Positions 9,150 through 18,627 of a stretch of 64,000 nucleotides of DNA are shown here, piece after piece. The notes beneath the pieces are model-generated. The model saw only the letters and a program-made list of their open reading frames with translations, made no database searches and was not told the DNA's origin. The DNA lies in the NCBI RefSeq assembly GCF_900129195.1, contig NZ_FQUY01000001.1, positions 124,001 to 188,000 on the forward strand. Direction: 5' to 3'. Made by a program: the position numbers and the translations under genes. Origin of the DNA: Desulforamulus putei DSM 12395 (GTDB lineage Bacteria > Bacillota > Desulfotomaculia > Desulfotomaculales > Desulfotomaculaceae). The first letter of the stretch is position 1, and each line of letters opens with the position of its first letter.

Positions 9150-9255
9150 AATAAAGATTCTTCACAGCACCATTTTCATCCTTCTGCCGGTGCCGCGCAA
9201 GCGGCATGGGGGTCTATGAGGAATTGAAACAGATTAACCGGAAGGAGTTGGTAGG

Positions 9256-10161
9256 TTGAGAAAGGTTGTAGCTGGATTATGTTTGGCACTGGCACTTAAC
9301 GTTTACGGCATACAGCACTGTGATGCGGCTTCTTCGCCGGAATTTTACACTGTCGCCGAGTATTCTTTGCCGCAATCGGAAGAACCCGGGGCGCAGGTCA
9401 ATATTATTCTTTCAGCCAATTTCATTAATAATAAAGTCATTAACCCCAGGGAAATCTTCTCTTATAACGAAACCGTAGGGCCGAGAACAATATCCAGGGG
9501 GTTCACATATGGTTCCTCGGTCGCATGGACAGGTAGGGGATATCGGCTGGTCCCGGATGTAGGGGGCGGGGTGTGCCGTACTGCGACAGTTTTGCACCAG
9601 GCTGTTAAAAAAGCCGGATTAATGCCAATAGAAAGGCACAACCACTCCATCGAAGTGCCCTATGCAAAGCAAGGCGAAGATGCGGCCGTATGGTATGATA
9701 AATGGGACTACAAATTCAAAAACACTTTGCCTTATCCGGTGAAAATAGTGGCATCTGCCGATTCAGAGAAGGTAGAGGTAAAAATCGAGGCGTATTCGCC
9801 GGTTAAGGTTCAACTAAATAACCGACTGTTTAACAACAAAACAGCCCTCTTTATAAAAGAGGGGACAACAATGATTGCCTGGCAGGACGCAAAGGAGTTG
9901 TTTGGCATACCGGCTGAAATAGACACTTCCCTGCAATCAGTTGTTTTTGAGTTGCCAGAAACAGAGGAAAACAAGAAACAACTTAACTTCATCAACAACA
10001 GCAACATAGCTTTTCTTGCTGATCAAACCATAGAACTACCAGTTCCGGCTGAGATAAGAGACGAAAATATATATATTCCACTGCGGACAATATGTGAGGT
10101 GTTAAATTGTAACGTCACCTTTAACGAAGCAGAAAACAAATTGGTTATCACAAAAATTTAA
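9256..10161 (+). CDS. VanW-family secreted protein with copper-amine-oxidase-like stalk domain
   Basis: 301 residues from TTG 9256, preceded by AAGGAG. Residues 1-25 form a signal peptide (VVAGLCLALALNV, cut near DAA). Residues about 40-175 are the VanW domain with FSYNETVGPR, RGFTYGSS, and the conserved VGGGVCRTATVLHQA turn. The last 55 residues (IYIPLRTICEVLNCNV, then NKLVITKI) are the stalk repeat common on clostridial envelope proteins. The role is unknown; VanW is an accessory in some vancomycin-resistance clusters and its relatives are linked to cell-wall or spore-envelope work. It is intact although flanked by broken genes on both sides, and is probably a passenger here, not part of a defence unit. 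Confidence 0.85.
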   Translation: MRKVVAGLCLALALNVYGIQHCDAASSPEFYTVAEYSLPQSEEPGAQVNIILSANFINNKVINPREIFSYNETVGPRTISRGFTYGSSVAWTGRGYRLVPDVGGGVCRTATVLHQAVKKAGLMPIERHNHSIEVPYAKQGEDAAVWYDKWDYKFKNTLPYPVKIVASADSEKVEVKIEAYSPVKVQLNNRLFNNKTALFIKEGTTMIAWQDAKELFGIPAEIDTSLQSVVFELPETEENKKQLNFINNSNIAFLADQTIELPVPAEIRDENIYIPLRTICEVLNCNVTFNEAENKLVITKI

Positions 10162-10181
10162 TAGAAAAGGGAGAACGCTTT

Positions 10182-10371
10182 ATGATGGCCCCGGCTCATA
10201 TGGCGGCGGGACTGATTGCCCATGCCGCCTTTAGCCACAGGAATTGCGGTTGTGGCATCACTGGTGCCGGATATTGATACGCCTAAAAGTACCCTGGGAA
10301 GGATATTCCCTTTCATCAGCTACCCGTTGCTATATGGAAATTGGGAACAATTAAAAACCGCGAACACTTAA
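10182..10371 (+). pseudogene. DUF457/YdjM-type membrane hydrolase, degraded
   Basis: ATG 10182 opens with MAPAHMAAGLIAHAAF, the metal-binding start of YdjM-like predicted membrane hydrolases. The frame is lost about 20 residues later; the family hallmark VPDIDTPKSTLGR continues in another frame and ends at a TAA at 10369-10371. The family is normally 150-350 residues, so most of the protein is missing. After that stop the same frame stays open to 10500 (QVDLDGQF, then a lysine/arginine-rich end), which I cannot assign. The stretch 10162-10506 otherwise holds no intact gene. Confidence 0.7.
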
Positions 10372-10506
10372 AAGCCTTTACCTGGGCAAGGACTAACAAA
10401 CATAGTTCTAGAACTAAATCCGCAAGTAGATTTGGACGGGCAGTTTTCAATCCCGAAAAATAAAAAACGCGCCTATCGCGGGAGGCTGAAAAGAAGGTGA
10501 GGGAAA

Positions 10507-12141
10507 ATGCCGCGCATTAAAAACGAATTTGATGAATTAAAAGATCTCACTGAGGATTACTGGAGTAAACTGGAGAATAACCTGGATGATCAGGTAACGG
10601 TTATGCTTAAAACCTATATCCCCAAACTGCTGCCCCGGGAGATGGAGCAGATAAAAAAGAACAGCCCGCCGCAGCAGGCAAAAACACTGGTTTTGCTGGT
10701 GGGCTTTTCCTGGGAACCCCTGCTGCAGGCCGTCTGCCACTACCGGCCGGAAAAGCTTTACCTGCTGTTGAATGCCAAGTACGGTGGAGAGAGTGCGGGA
10801 GTCGTTTTCCAGAAGCTTGAACAACTGATAAACAAACTTTCTGAAAGCAAATTGATAGAAAAAAAGCCGGAGATAAAGCCCACGGAAATTGATGCGGCCG
10901 GTGCCGGACCGGTGGAAGTCTTTCACCAGTTGACCCAAATAATTAAGGAAGAGGGAGAGCAGCCACCGGTCAGGGGAAAAGAAAGCCTGCCGCTGGTGCT
11001 GGACATTACCGGGGCCAAGAAAAATATGGTGGCGGCTGCCTTTTTGTTTGCTGCGCTGTCGGGGACGGCGGTTTCTTACGTGGACTTTCCAGACGATGCC
11101 TATAGCCCTGAAAAACGCCGTCCTTACGGGTACCGCAGCAAGATTGCCTTAATTGACAACCCCTATACCTTTTTTGCCATGGGCAAATGGCTGGAAGTGC
11201 GGCAGCTTTATAAGCAGTATAATTTTAACGGCGCGATTAAACTGGTGGATGAAATTAAAAAATCTATGGATAAAGGGGATGAGTGGTCGGGCCGGAAGTA
11301 TTTCGGCGAAACGGGGGAAAAGGCCGTGGACAGGCTTTTGCGCGTGCTGGAGTGTTATGAATGCTGGGAAAGCGGTAATTTTAACCGGGCCAGCGAAATA
11401 TATGAAGGTATAAAAGGTGAAATACCCGGTTTCAGGCGGCCTCCCGATGCGGTGAAAATCCTGGGCGGCATCTGGTATGAGGTGCAGGGGGCGAAATTTG
11501 TTAAAAAACCGGGGCGTTTTTACCTGGAACCGCAGCTCTTCGATACCTATATCTGTGACGAACTCCGCCGCATCGAACGGATGATTGAATATAAAGAAGA
11601 TTACCGGGCGGCCTTTTTGCGGGCAGCCGGCTTGAGCGAGGTGGTGCTCAACCTGTGGCTCCTGTCCCTGCTGGACGGCGAGGAAGACAGAAAAAAGGCC
11701 CTGGATTTCTGGGGCGAGGCGGACGGGGAGGATGGCCGGTCGCCCAATGCCTCTAAATCTTTTAAGAAACTTACGGCAGGGGGAACTTTCAAAATGAAAG
11801 ATCTTGGCGGAAAAAATCCGCCTGATATTACCTTCAACAAAGGGTCAAAAAAAATCCCTCGCTGGTGGAATAGCACTGCCTTCTTTAAAGATCGGGGAGA
11901 CAGAAAAGGCTGGAAGATTTTTCTCGACTGCCGCAACAAGATAGCCCACCGCTACTACTCTATTCCAGAGGAACTGGCCAAAGACGCCCTTTTATTTGCC
12001 CGGCTGAATTACGAGAGTTACCGTCAGGATAACCGGATGCCGGATTCCGCAGTTTTTGCCGAGATAATCCCTTGGCCGGAACTGTGCGGGCTATGCGGCC
12101 TTAAGGAAATTCTGCCGCCCCCGGTAACCGGGGATGAGTAA
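10507..12141 (+). CDS. CARF-HEPN ancillary RNase of the type III CRISPR operon (TIGR02710/Csx1-Csm6-like)
   Basis: 544 residues. Residues about 55-220 are a CARF domain: TLVLLVGFSWEPLLQA as the first strand-loop, and VLDITGAKKNMVAAAFLFAAL as the ligand-binding turn typical of cyclic-oligoadenylate sensors. The long helical middle leads to a C-terminal HEPN domain with the RNase motif CRNKIAH (Arg476, His481; R-x4-H). The expected role is non-specific RNA cleavage after binding cyclic oligoadenylate made by the Cas10 encoded 20 bases downstream. First gene of the operon, with GGTGAGGG just before the ATG. Ring size of the ligand cannot be read from sequence. Confidence 0.85.
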   Translation: MPRIKNEFDELKDLTEDYWSKLENNLDDQVTVMLKTYIPKLLPREMEQIKKNSPPQQAKTLVLLVGFSWEPLLQAVCHYRPEKLYLLLNAKYGGESAGVVFQKLEQLINKLSESKLIEKKPEIKPTEIDAAGAGPVEVFHQLTQIIKEEGEQPPVRGKESLPLVLDITGAKKNMVAAAFLFAALSGTAVSYVDFPDDAYSPEKRRPYGYRSKIALIDNPYTFFAMGKWLEVRQLYKQYNFNGAIKLVDEIKKSMDKGDEWSGRKYFGETGEKAVDRLLRVLECYECWESGNFNRASEIYEGIKGEIPGFRRPPDAVKILGGIWYEVQGAKFVKKPGRFYLEPQLFDTYICDELRRIERMIEYKEDYRAAFLRAAGLSEVVLNLWLLSLLDGEEDRKKALDFWGEADGEDGRSPNASKSFKKLTAGGTFKMKDLGGKNPPDITFNKGSKKIPRWWNSTAFFKDRGDRKGWKIFLDCRNKIAHRYYSIPEELAKDALLFARLNYESYRQDNRMPDSAVFAEIIPWPELCGLCGLKEILPPPVTGDE

Positions 12142-12161
12142 AGAAATGGAGGGGTGCTGGG

Positions 12162-13790
12162 ATGGCCGGAGAATACCTGCTGGCAGCCGAGGCCGATAAG
12201 ATCCAGGACTTCATCTTCCGCGCGTCGCAACTGCAGGAAGTGGTGGGGGGCAGCCAGATTTTAAGGCGTTTTTGTGAAGAAGTGCCGGAGTATTTGCGTC
12301 CCAGGCCGGCAGAGGTGGTGGTGGCCGGCGGGGGCAGCTTCCGCCTGCTCTTTAGCAGCAAGGAAGAGGCAGAGCAGTACGGCGAGCGCCTGGCCGAAAT
12401 TTACCAGCGGGCCACCGGCGGGAGCCTGACGGTGGCCGATCCTGTTTCTGTCGACGGCAATTTCCCGGAGGCAGCCAGCAAGGCTGAAAAATTGTTGCGC
12501 CGGGCGAAAAACCGGCGCGGCGGCGCCTTTTCGCCGGTGCAGATGCCCTATGTGGCTTTTTGTTCCGTTTGCGGCGTGGGCCTGGCCAGGGCCTGGAGGC
12601 AAGAGGGGAAGGGCGGGGCGCGCTCGCAGTACCTCTGTGCCTCCTGTCTGAATAAAAGCAGGGAGCGAGAAGACGGCAGGGGGGAATTTTTGAGTAGCTT
12701 TTACGGCGGGGTGCTGGATGAAAAAGATCTTTCCCGCTACCGCTGGCCGAAGCAGGCTAAGGATGTGGCCTGTTTTGACCAGCGGCGCCACCTGGCCTAT
12801 CTCGTTGCCGACGTCAACAACATGGGCCGGCTCTTCAACAGGTGCGACCGGGCGGAGATGAAAGAGCTGTCGCAGAACATGGAGCGCATCTTTCATGAGA
12901 GCCTGCGGGAGCCGGTTAAACAATTGATGGAGCGCGCCGGCGATGATGGGAAAAAACTGAAAGAAAATTTTATCCCTTTTTTGCCCCTGATCCTGGGGGG
13001 AGACGACCTCTTCGCTCTCCTGCCCGCTCCCTGGGCCCTGGACTTTACCGGGAAATTTGTCAAGAATTTCAACGAGAGAATAAGAAAGTTCGTCCAGGAC
13101 GGGCTCATGATGGAAGAAGCGGCGGCTCCGACCATCAACGCGGCCGTGGTCATCTGCAAGGAAACCTACCCCTTTTCCCTGGCCCACCGCAGGGCCGAAG
13201 AGTTGCTGGGAAAAACGAAGCGCCTGGCGGTGTCCCTGCAGTACGAAGAAGGCATTAACTGTTCAGCCGTGGATTGCGAGCTGATCAGCGGCAGTTTCGC
13301 CGGGGAGGAAGTAGAAGCCGGGAAATTCCGCCCCTCCCTGCGGCCGTACCTGGTGCCCGCGGAAGGGGCGAGGGGCGTTCCGACCGGTTGGGGTGCGGAC
13401 CTGGCCGATCTGATTCAGGCCAGGTATGATCTGGCGGATTTGCCGCAAAAGAGGCGGGCGCGGTTGCGGGAAATTTTCCACCTGCCGGTTGCGGGCAGCA
13501 GGGAGGTAGAGAAAACAATCAACCGGGCGCTGCGCGAGTTTGTCGTCCGCACGCAAGAGGTAATGCCTGCAGGGTCCGGAAAGGAAAATGGGCTGGCCGC
13601 CAATTTATGCAGGGCTTTAAAATCGCTCGGCGGTGGGGCGGAAGACCGGGAAGATGAGTTCCTGCGGAAATTCGGGCGCCTGCCGAAGGAAAAGGCCGAG
13701 TTCGGACACGGCATGCCGGACCTGCTGCGGTTCTGGGATTTTACCTTTGCTCTGGATAAAAAACGCAGTGATTATGAAAGGGGGCGGTAG
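12162..13790 (+). CDS. cas10: Cas10, HD-less, with intact cyclase palm (type III-D variant)
   Basis: 542 residues. The N-terminal region is palm-like (ADKIQDFIFRASQLQEVVGGS, the usual Cas10/Cmr2 start). A zinc finger follows with Cys134, Cys137, Cys159 and Cys162. The second palm has VADVNNMG and the catalytic LILGGDDLFALL (GGDD at 279-282). The last 150 residues are helical and Cas11-like in position. There is no HD nuclease domain, so DNA cleavage by Cas10 is not expected, while cyclic oligoadenylate synthesis should be possible. It stops two bases before the next gene. The small size and missing HD agree with III-D-variant Cas10 proteins. Confidence 0.92.
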   Translation: MAGEYLLAAEADKIQDFIFRASQLQEVVGGSQILRRFCEEVPEYLRPRPAEVVVAGGGSFRLLFSSKEEAEQYGERLAEIYQRATGGSLTVADPVSVDGNFPEAASKAEKLLRRAKNRRGGAFSPVQMPYVAFCSVCGVGLARAWRQEGKGGARSQYLCASCLNKSREREDGRGEFLSSFYGGVLDEKDLSRYRWPKQAKDVACFDQRRHLAYLVADVNNMGRLFNRCDRAEMKELSQNMERIFHESLREPVKQLMERAGDDGKKLKENFIPFLPLILGGDDLFALLPAPWALDFTGKFVKNFNERIRKFVQDGLMMEEAAAPTINAAVVICKETYPFSLAHRRAEELLGKTKRLAVSLQYEEGINCSAVDCELISGSFAGEEVEAGKFRPSLRPYLVPAEGARGVPTGWGADLADLIQARYDLADLPQKRRARLREIFHLPVAGSREVEKTINRALREFVVRTQEVMPAGSGKENGLAANLCRALKSLGGGAEDREDEFLRKFGRLPKEKAEFGHGMPDLLRFWDFTFALDKKRSDYERGR

Positions 13791-13792
13791 AG

Positions 13793-16219
13793 ATGGCGGT
13801 GGAGCTGACTTTTGAGCTGCAGTTACTGAGCCACTACCATGTAGGTTCGGGATTTGCCGGGGAAATCGACTCTTTTTTACTGCGCGATGGTGACGGTGTG
13901 CCGGCAATCCGCGGCACGACCCTGGCCGGTCTTTTGCGGGACGGGCTGGAGCGGTTGCTGCAGATGCCGGCGGTGCGGCAACGGTACGGGGAGGGCGCGC
14001 GGCATCCTTTGGGCGGCGGATACTGCAGCAGCGGCGCTTCCTGCCCGGTATGCCGCCTTTTCGGCACGCCTGCCGGACCCGGGCTGTGGAAAATTTCTTC
14101 GGCGCGGCCCGGAGGTCTGGAAAGGCCGGCGATGGAAATAAAGGACCGGTTTGCTGCCGTCCACCGGGTGCGGATAAATTACGCCGCCCGCCGGTCCCAG
14201 CCGCGTTCCCTGTTTTCACTGGAGCGGGGCGACCGCCGGCTGGCCTTCGTTTTTACCGCGCAGAGCGCAGCCGGCCGCGAGGTGAACGTGGAAGACGTGG
14301 CCCTGCTGGTGGCTGCCGCCAGAAATGTGCGGCACCTGGGGAGTTCCCGCCGGCGCGGCTGGGGAGAGTGCGTGATCGGCCTGCGGGGAATACAGGGCGT
14401 GGAAGATGCTGGTTTCCCGGCAGAACCGGCAAAGGTACAGGAGCACTTTTGGGAACGAATTCTTGCTTTCTGTGCCGGGGAAATTGAGCGGGATGTGCTG
14501 TTGACGCCGGTTAACAGGGCCGTTGAGAACAAACGGTCTTTGCCGGACCCGGTCTCCCTGCTGAAAGAGGCCCTGCGGCAGCCGGAGGAACCGCAGGTGA
14601 TCAGGTTGCTGGCCCGGGCCGCGGAGCCCCTGGTGCTGGCCTGCCGGGCAGAAGCGGGAAACATGTTTGAAAGTGTGCAGGCGGTGCCGGGCAGGGCCAT
14701 TTTCGGCTCCCTGATCCGGCGGGCGGCAGAGCAGGTGGGAGACAGTTTGCTGCCGGACCTGATCAAAGAGCTCTTTTTTACCGGGGCGGTTGTCTTGTCG
14801 CCCCTCTGGCCGTGTTTGAAAAAGGATACCCTTGTTTTCCCCGGCCTGCCCGTTCCCAGGGATACGGGCATGTGCAAGTATTTCTCCGGATATAACGGCC
14901 ATGACAAAGAAGAGAGGGGGTTGTTTCTGCTTGCTTCAATAGACGGGCCGGGGGATGAGTACTGCCCCCAATGCTATGGAATCTATGAATTACGAGATAG
15001 CAAGGTTGAGACGCCGCTTGTGGCCGGCACCGGTTTTGTGGCGGTTCACGAAAAACCGCGTAAAATAGAAATCACCCTGGCACCGGAAATGCATGTGAGT
15101 ATAGACAATGGGACCGGCCGTGCCCTTCCGAGACAGCTTTTCGGCTACACCGCCCTGCCTGCCGGCACCTGTTTCTGGGGCGAGATCTGCTTCCGCAGCA
15201 GGGCGGTCTGGGAGTGCTTTGCAAAAATATTCAATCTTGGCGAGGACAGGGCCTTTTCGCTTAAAGTGGGCAAGGCGGCCGGGCGGGGTTACGGCACCCT
15301 GCGCTTACACGCCGGCAGGCTGCAGAGGGCGGAGGAGCGGGAGGGCTTTAACAGTCCCCTGCGCGAGAGGGTGAAAGAAGGAGAAGAAAGAATCAGGTTC
15401 ACCTTTATCTCCGACACCGTTTTCGTGGATCAGTGGGGGCGCTATTGCTGCGAGCCGGATCAGCGCTGGCTGGAAAAAATCCTGGGCTTTCCAGTGGAAG
15501 TGGAAGATGAAGATGTTTTTGTCTGTGCAACTGAGCGGGACGGGTTTAACCGGCTGTGGGGCCTGCCGGATCAGCGCAAGGTGATAATCCAGGCAGGGTC
15601 CACCTGGCGGCTGAAGGTGCCGGGCGGTGTGAAGAAAGAAATGCTGGACCGGATGTGCCGCCTGGAGGCGGCCGGGGTGGGTGAATACCGGTGGGAAGGA
15701 TACGGCCGGGTGGCCTTCAACCTGCTGGAGGAAAAGATCCAACTGCCTAAAACCGGCGTCTCTTTACCCGAAGAACTGCTCACAGAGCTGCTCACCGATA
15801 CGACGGATCATTTTATGCGGCGGGACAGCGCATGGAGCCGGGAAGTTAATGAACTGCTGGATAAAAGATTGGACGAGGTTGTAAAGGAATGGCCGGGGGG
15901 AGAGAGAAAGCAGCTGGCCCTGCTGGCCCGCTGGCTGTACCGGCAGCGCCATTGCCCTGTGGAAGAACTGGAAGAAAAGCTTTCCTCTATGGGCTGGCCG
16001 TCTGAAAATATCATTAAGTATTTGAAAGATTATTGCGATCCCGGGCGGGAGAACAAGATCTGGCCCCCTGGCAAGGGACAAGACCGGCTGAAGCGGCTTC
16101 AGGAACTGCTAGAGGAACTGGCCGGAAAATCCAGAAACAGCTGTGAGTTTACCAGGGCAGTGGAAGCGCTGGCCGGCAGGCTGGCCGGCATAGGTGCCGA
16201 TGTAAAGGAGGAGGTATAA
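13793..16219 (+). CDS. Cas7-Cas5(Csx10)-helical fusion subunit of a III-D-variant complex
   Basis: 808 residues in three parts. Residues 1-235 are a Cas7/Csm3-like RAMP: HVGSG, then EIDSFLLRD with Asp26 aligned to the Csm3 catalytic aspartate, RGTTLAGLLRD, a CPVCRLFG zinc motif, and RRRGWGE. Residues about 270-650 match Csx10 (Cas5-like): RQLFGYTALPAG, AAGRGYGTL, then FNRLWGLPDQ and WEGYGRVAF. Residues about 660-808 are helical and charged, fitting a Cas11-like small subunit. This order equals the Cas7-Cas5-Cas11 fusion of the cyanobacterial III-D variant (III-Dv). Presumed role: crRNA 5'-handle binding plus one target-RNA cleavage site. The Cas11 label is by position only. Confidence 0.85.
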   Translation: MAVELTFELQLLSHYHVGSGFAGEIDSFLLRDGDGVPAIRGTTLAGLLRDGLERLLQMPAVRQRYGEGARHPLGGGYCSSGASCPVCRLFGTPAGPGLWKISSARPGGLERPAMEIKDRFAAVHRVRINYAARRSQPRSLFSLERGDRRLAFVFTAQSAAGREVNVEDVALLVAAARNVRHLGSSRRRGWGECVIGLRGIQGVEDAGFPAEPAKVQEHFWERILAFCAGEIERDVLLTPVNRAVENKRSLPDPVSLLKEALRQPEEPQVIRLLARAAEPLVLACRAEAGNMFESVQAVPGRAIFGSLIRRAAEQVGDSLLPDLIKELFFTGAVVLSPLWPCLKKDTLVFPGLPVPRDTGMCKYFSGYNGHDKEERGLFLLASIDGPGDEYCPQCYGIYELRDSKVETPLVAGTGFVAVHEKPRKIEITLAPEMHVSIDNGTGRALPRQLFGYTALPAGTCFWGEICFRSRAVWECFAKIFNLGEDRAFSLKVGKAAGRGYGTLRLHAGRLQRAEEREGFNSPLRERVKEGEERIRFTFISDTVFVDQWGRYCCEPDQRWLEKILGFPVEVEDEDVFVCATERDGFNRLWGLPDQRKVIIQAGSTWRLKVPGGVKKEMLDRMCRLEAAGVGEYRWEGYGRVAFNLLEEKIQLPKTGVSLPEELLTELLTDTTDHFMRRDSAWSREVNELLDKRLDEVVKEWPGGERKQLALLARWLYRQRHCPVEELEEKLSSMGWPSENIIKYLKDYCDPGRENKIWPPGKGQDRLKRLQELLEELAGKSRNSCEFTRAVEALAGRLAGIGADVKEEV

Positions 16220-16222
16220 ACG

Positions 16223-18022
16223 GTGGAGGCTTATAAAGTGATTACTGCCGAACTGGTTATATCCTGCGCCCTGCACCTGGGCAGCGGCGAGGCCGGCGAA
16301 GTGGCGGATGCCCTGTTGATCCGCGACGAGCGGGGAGCGGTCTACCTGCCGGGAACCGCCTTGGCCGGTGCCCTGCGGGAGAAAATGACCAGGCTGGCCC
16401 CCGGGCTGGGATGGGAGGCCTGCCGGACTTTGGCGGGCGGCCGCGGCATCTGCGGCTGTCCTGTCTGCCGGCTGATGGGGGAAATCAATTCCGCTGAAGA
16501 GGAGGAAGCCGGAAGTCCTATGGATCGGGCAGGCGGCCGGGGGCCGTCAGCCTCCCGGCTCTACGTTTATAATGCCTTTTTGAAAGAGGAGAGCCTGCCA
16601 GCCGCCATCCGCGACGGGGTGGGCATTGACCGGGTCACCGGCACGGCGGCCAGGGCGGCACGGGCTAAGTTTAACCTGGAGGTGCTGCCGCCGGGGGCGG
16701 TCTTTTCCCTGCGTCTGGAGCTGCGCGGTGTGGACGAAGCAGGCGAGCTTCTGCTGGCGGCGGCCCTGGCCGAATGGCAGGAAGGGCGCGGCCGGCTGGG
16801 CGGGCGGGTGACCAGCGGCTTGGGTGTTTTTCGACTGCGCTCTTTGGAAATGCGGGAGCTGGATCTGGGCAGGGTGGAGGACGTGAGGAAATACCTGGCA
16901 TCAGACCGCCCCTGGGAGGTGGCCGGAGTGCGTAAAGGCTGGCTGGACGTTAGCCTGGAGAGTGCCCGCCGGAAGGTGAGTTCTGCCGGCGGCGCCGGCA
17001 GGGATGGCGGTTTGCGCCTGTGGTGCTCTTTTGCGGGCCGGCTGCAGTTCACAGAAGGCATGGTGGTGAGCGACCCCCAGGCCGTGCTTTATGGTTTTGA
17101 CCATGTTCCCCTGACCATTGCCTGGGACCAGTGGGACCTGCCGGTGCTGCCCGGTTCGGCGCTGAAAGGGGTGATCCGGGTACGGGCGGAAAAGATCCTG
17201 CGCACCATCTGGAGCATTAAAGCACAGCAGAAAAACCCCGGCAACCGCCAGAAGCAGGCGGAATATTTTAAAGCCTTTTGCCCGGCCTGCGACCCGCTGC
17301 AGAGATTGCCGGAGAAGCCGCTGGCCGCCTGTGATGCTCTGTTGACAGAAGCCGGGTTCTCCGGGCTGGATATAGCGGAGGAAGAGGACCTCTGCCTGGC
17401 CTGCCGCCTCTTCGGCAGCACCCGCCGGGGCGGCCGGCTGTTTGTTTCCGACGCCCTTTTTAGCCAGACAGACTCCCGGCCGGAGGCCGTATTGAAGCTT
17501 TTTGACTTCCTGGCGGTGGACCGTTTTACCGGCGGGGGCGCCGGGAAATTGAAATACGATGCCGTGGTCCTCTGCCGGCCCCAGTTTGAGCTGCACCTCT
17601 ATATTGAAAACCCCCGGCCCTGGGAACTGGGCCTTTTGGCCCTGGTCCTGCGCGATTTCGCCTGCGAGAGTGTCCGGGTCGGCTATGGCGGAGGGAAGGG
17701 CTTTGGTCTGGCCAGGTTGACCGGCGGCGAACTGACCGTGGGCTATCTCCAGGAAAAGGATCTGGGTACTATAAATTTATCTTCGGCGCAACAGCCCACG
17801 GCCCGGAAGACCTGCAGGGGCATTTTCAACTGCTTTACCCTGCACGTGCCCGAAAGCCTGCCTCTTTTCCTGCCGGCGGTTAATGGCTGGATAGAAGACC
17901 TGTACCGGCAAGAGGTATCCAGGCAGGACAGGGAAGAAAAGCGGCTGCCGCCTTTGCTGAAAGATTACTATTTTGACCGGGAAGAACTTTGGAAACTCTA
18001 TCCACTGGAGGTGCAGTTATGA
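16223..18022 (+). CDS. Double Cas7 (Cas7-2x) RAMP subunit
   Basis: 599 residues from GTG 16223, just after AAGGAGG. Domain one (1-220) has HLGSG, VADALLIRD with an aspartate in the Csm3 catalytic position, PGTALAGALRE, a CGCPVCRLMG zinc motif and RLGGRVTSGLG. Domain two (270-510) has LPGSALKGVIR, paired zinc motifs CPAC and CLACRLFGS, VDRFTGGGAGKLKYD and GGGKGFGLARL. Two complete RAMP folds in one chain match the Cas7-2x subunit of III-D-variant complexes, contributing two backbone segments along the crRNA. Domain one looks catalytic; domain two lacks the same aspartate spacing, so I would not assume it cuts. Its TGA overlaps the csx19 ATG. Confidence 0.87.
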   Translation: MEAYKVITAELVISCALHLGSGEAGEVADALLIRDERGAVYLPGTALAGALREKMTRLAPGLGWEACRTLAGGRGICGCPVCRLMGEINSAEEEEAGSPMDRAGGRGPSASRLYVYNAFLKEESLPAAIRDGVGIDRVTGTAARAARAKFNLEVLPPGAVFSLRLELRGVDEAGELLLAAALAEWQEGRGRLGGRVTSGLGVFRLRSLEMRELDLGRVEDVRKYLASDRPWEVAGVRKGWLDVSLESARRKVSSAGGAGRDGGLRLWCSFAGRLQFTEGMVVSDPQAVLYGFDHVPLTIAWDQWDLPVLPGSALKGVIRVRAEKILRTIWSIKAQQKNPGNRQKQAEYFKAFCPACDPLQRLPEKPLAACDALLTEAGFSGLDIAEEEDLCLACRLFGSTRRGGRLFVSDALFSQTDSRPEAVLKLFDFLAVDRFTGGGAGKLKYDAVVLCRPQFELHLYIENPRPWELGLLALVLRDFACESVRVGYGGGKGFGLARLTGGELTVGYLQEKDLGTINLSSAQQPTARKTCRGIFNCFTLHVPESLPLFLPAVNGWIEDLYRQEVSRQDREEKRLPPLLKDYYFDREELWKLYPLEVQL

Positions 18023-18627
18023 GGCAAGGGAGAGTGGATTTCCGGGAGCTGGCCGGAGGTGTGATGCGTGAAGGAGCGGAGGTGGGTGAGGAACAGTTGA
18101 CCGTGTGCGGAAGTGAAATATCGATGGAAGGCTGGCGGGCCGCCTGGCCGGATCTGCGCAGGGTGATGGGGTTTAAATATGCCGTTCTGGCCTGCCTGGA
18201 AGAGATAAAGTTTTTAAAGGCTGGGTCTGTTGACCGGTGGCCGGACGACCTGCTGTGGGCGCGCGTATTCGGGCCGGGAGGTGATTTTTACTGCTGGAGA
18301 GACGGCCCGGGCCGGCTCAGGTGGCGGGTGATCGGCCCGCCGGGGCTTGAGCTGCCCGGGAACCTGGGACCGGGGAAAAGTTTGTGGGAGGAGGAGAAGA
18401 AGGCAAAATTTTTCGTAAATGAAGAAGCATTTCTTCTCTGGGGACAGTATGATGGGAAAGCGGAAGCGTGGCAGGAAAGGCGTGTGGCGGCGGCCGACCT
18501 GAAGTATCCGGTTGACTTTAAAGGGCGGGTGAAACTGCTCTGCCGCGTCTACAGCCGCAGGGGCCGTGTTGAACTGGTATGGTACTGCGATCTGGTTGAG
18601 GAGGGAGAGAAAAATGCCGCGGGGTAA
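18019..18627 (+). CDS. csx19: Csx19 family protein (TIGR03984-like)
   Basis: 202 residues from ATG 18019, which overlaps the previous stop as ATGA. The pattern FGPGGDFYCWRDGPGRLRWRVIGP, spread over residues 72-97, and the later AFLLWGQYDG resemble the Csx19 family, found only in III-D loci. No catalytic motif is visible. Csx19 is a structural or regulatory subunit of III-D-variant complexes. Its place between the double Cas7 and the Cas7-insertion genes matches the cyanobacterial gene order. Family call is by pattern, without a profile search. Confidence 0.75.
   Translation: MRQGRVDFRELAGGVMREGAEVGEEQLTVCGSEISMEGWRAAWPDLRRVMGFKYAVLACLEEIKFLKAGSVDRWPDDLLWARVFGPGGDFYCWRDGPGRLRWRVIGPPGLELPGNLGPGKSLWEEEKKAKFFVNEEAFLLWGQYDGKAEAWQERRVAAADLKYPVDFKGRVKLLCRVYSRRGRVELVWYCDLVEEGEKNAAG

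Noticed and set aside
9150-9255. Small open frame (GVYEELKQINRKEL) between hsdR remnant and the VanW gene
   Set aside because: Only 17 codons, no ribosome site of its own and no family match; probably debris.
10372-10500. Short lysine/arginine-rich frame before the CARF gene as a Cas protein or leader peptide
   Set aside because: No start or ribosome site, no similarity I can name, and it follows a broken DUF457 gene in the same frame.
12261-13187. 308-codon reverse-strand open frame opposite cas10
   Set aside because: It mirrors the GC-rich cas10 coding frame, has no ribosome site or recognisable motif, and its neighbours on that strand are also shadows.
14179-14907. Overlapping reverse-strand frames of 228-242 codons inside the Cas7-Cas5 gene
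   Set aside because: Compositional shadows of a high-GC gene; Arg/Pro/Ser-rich translations without domains.
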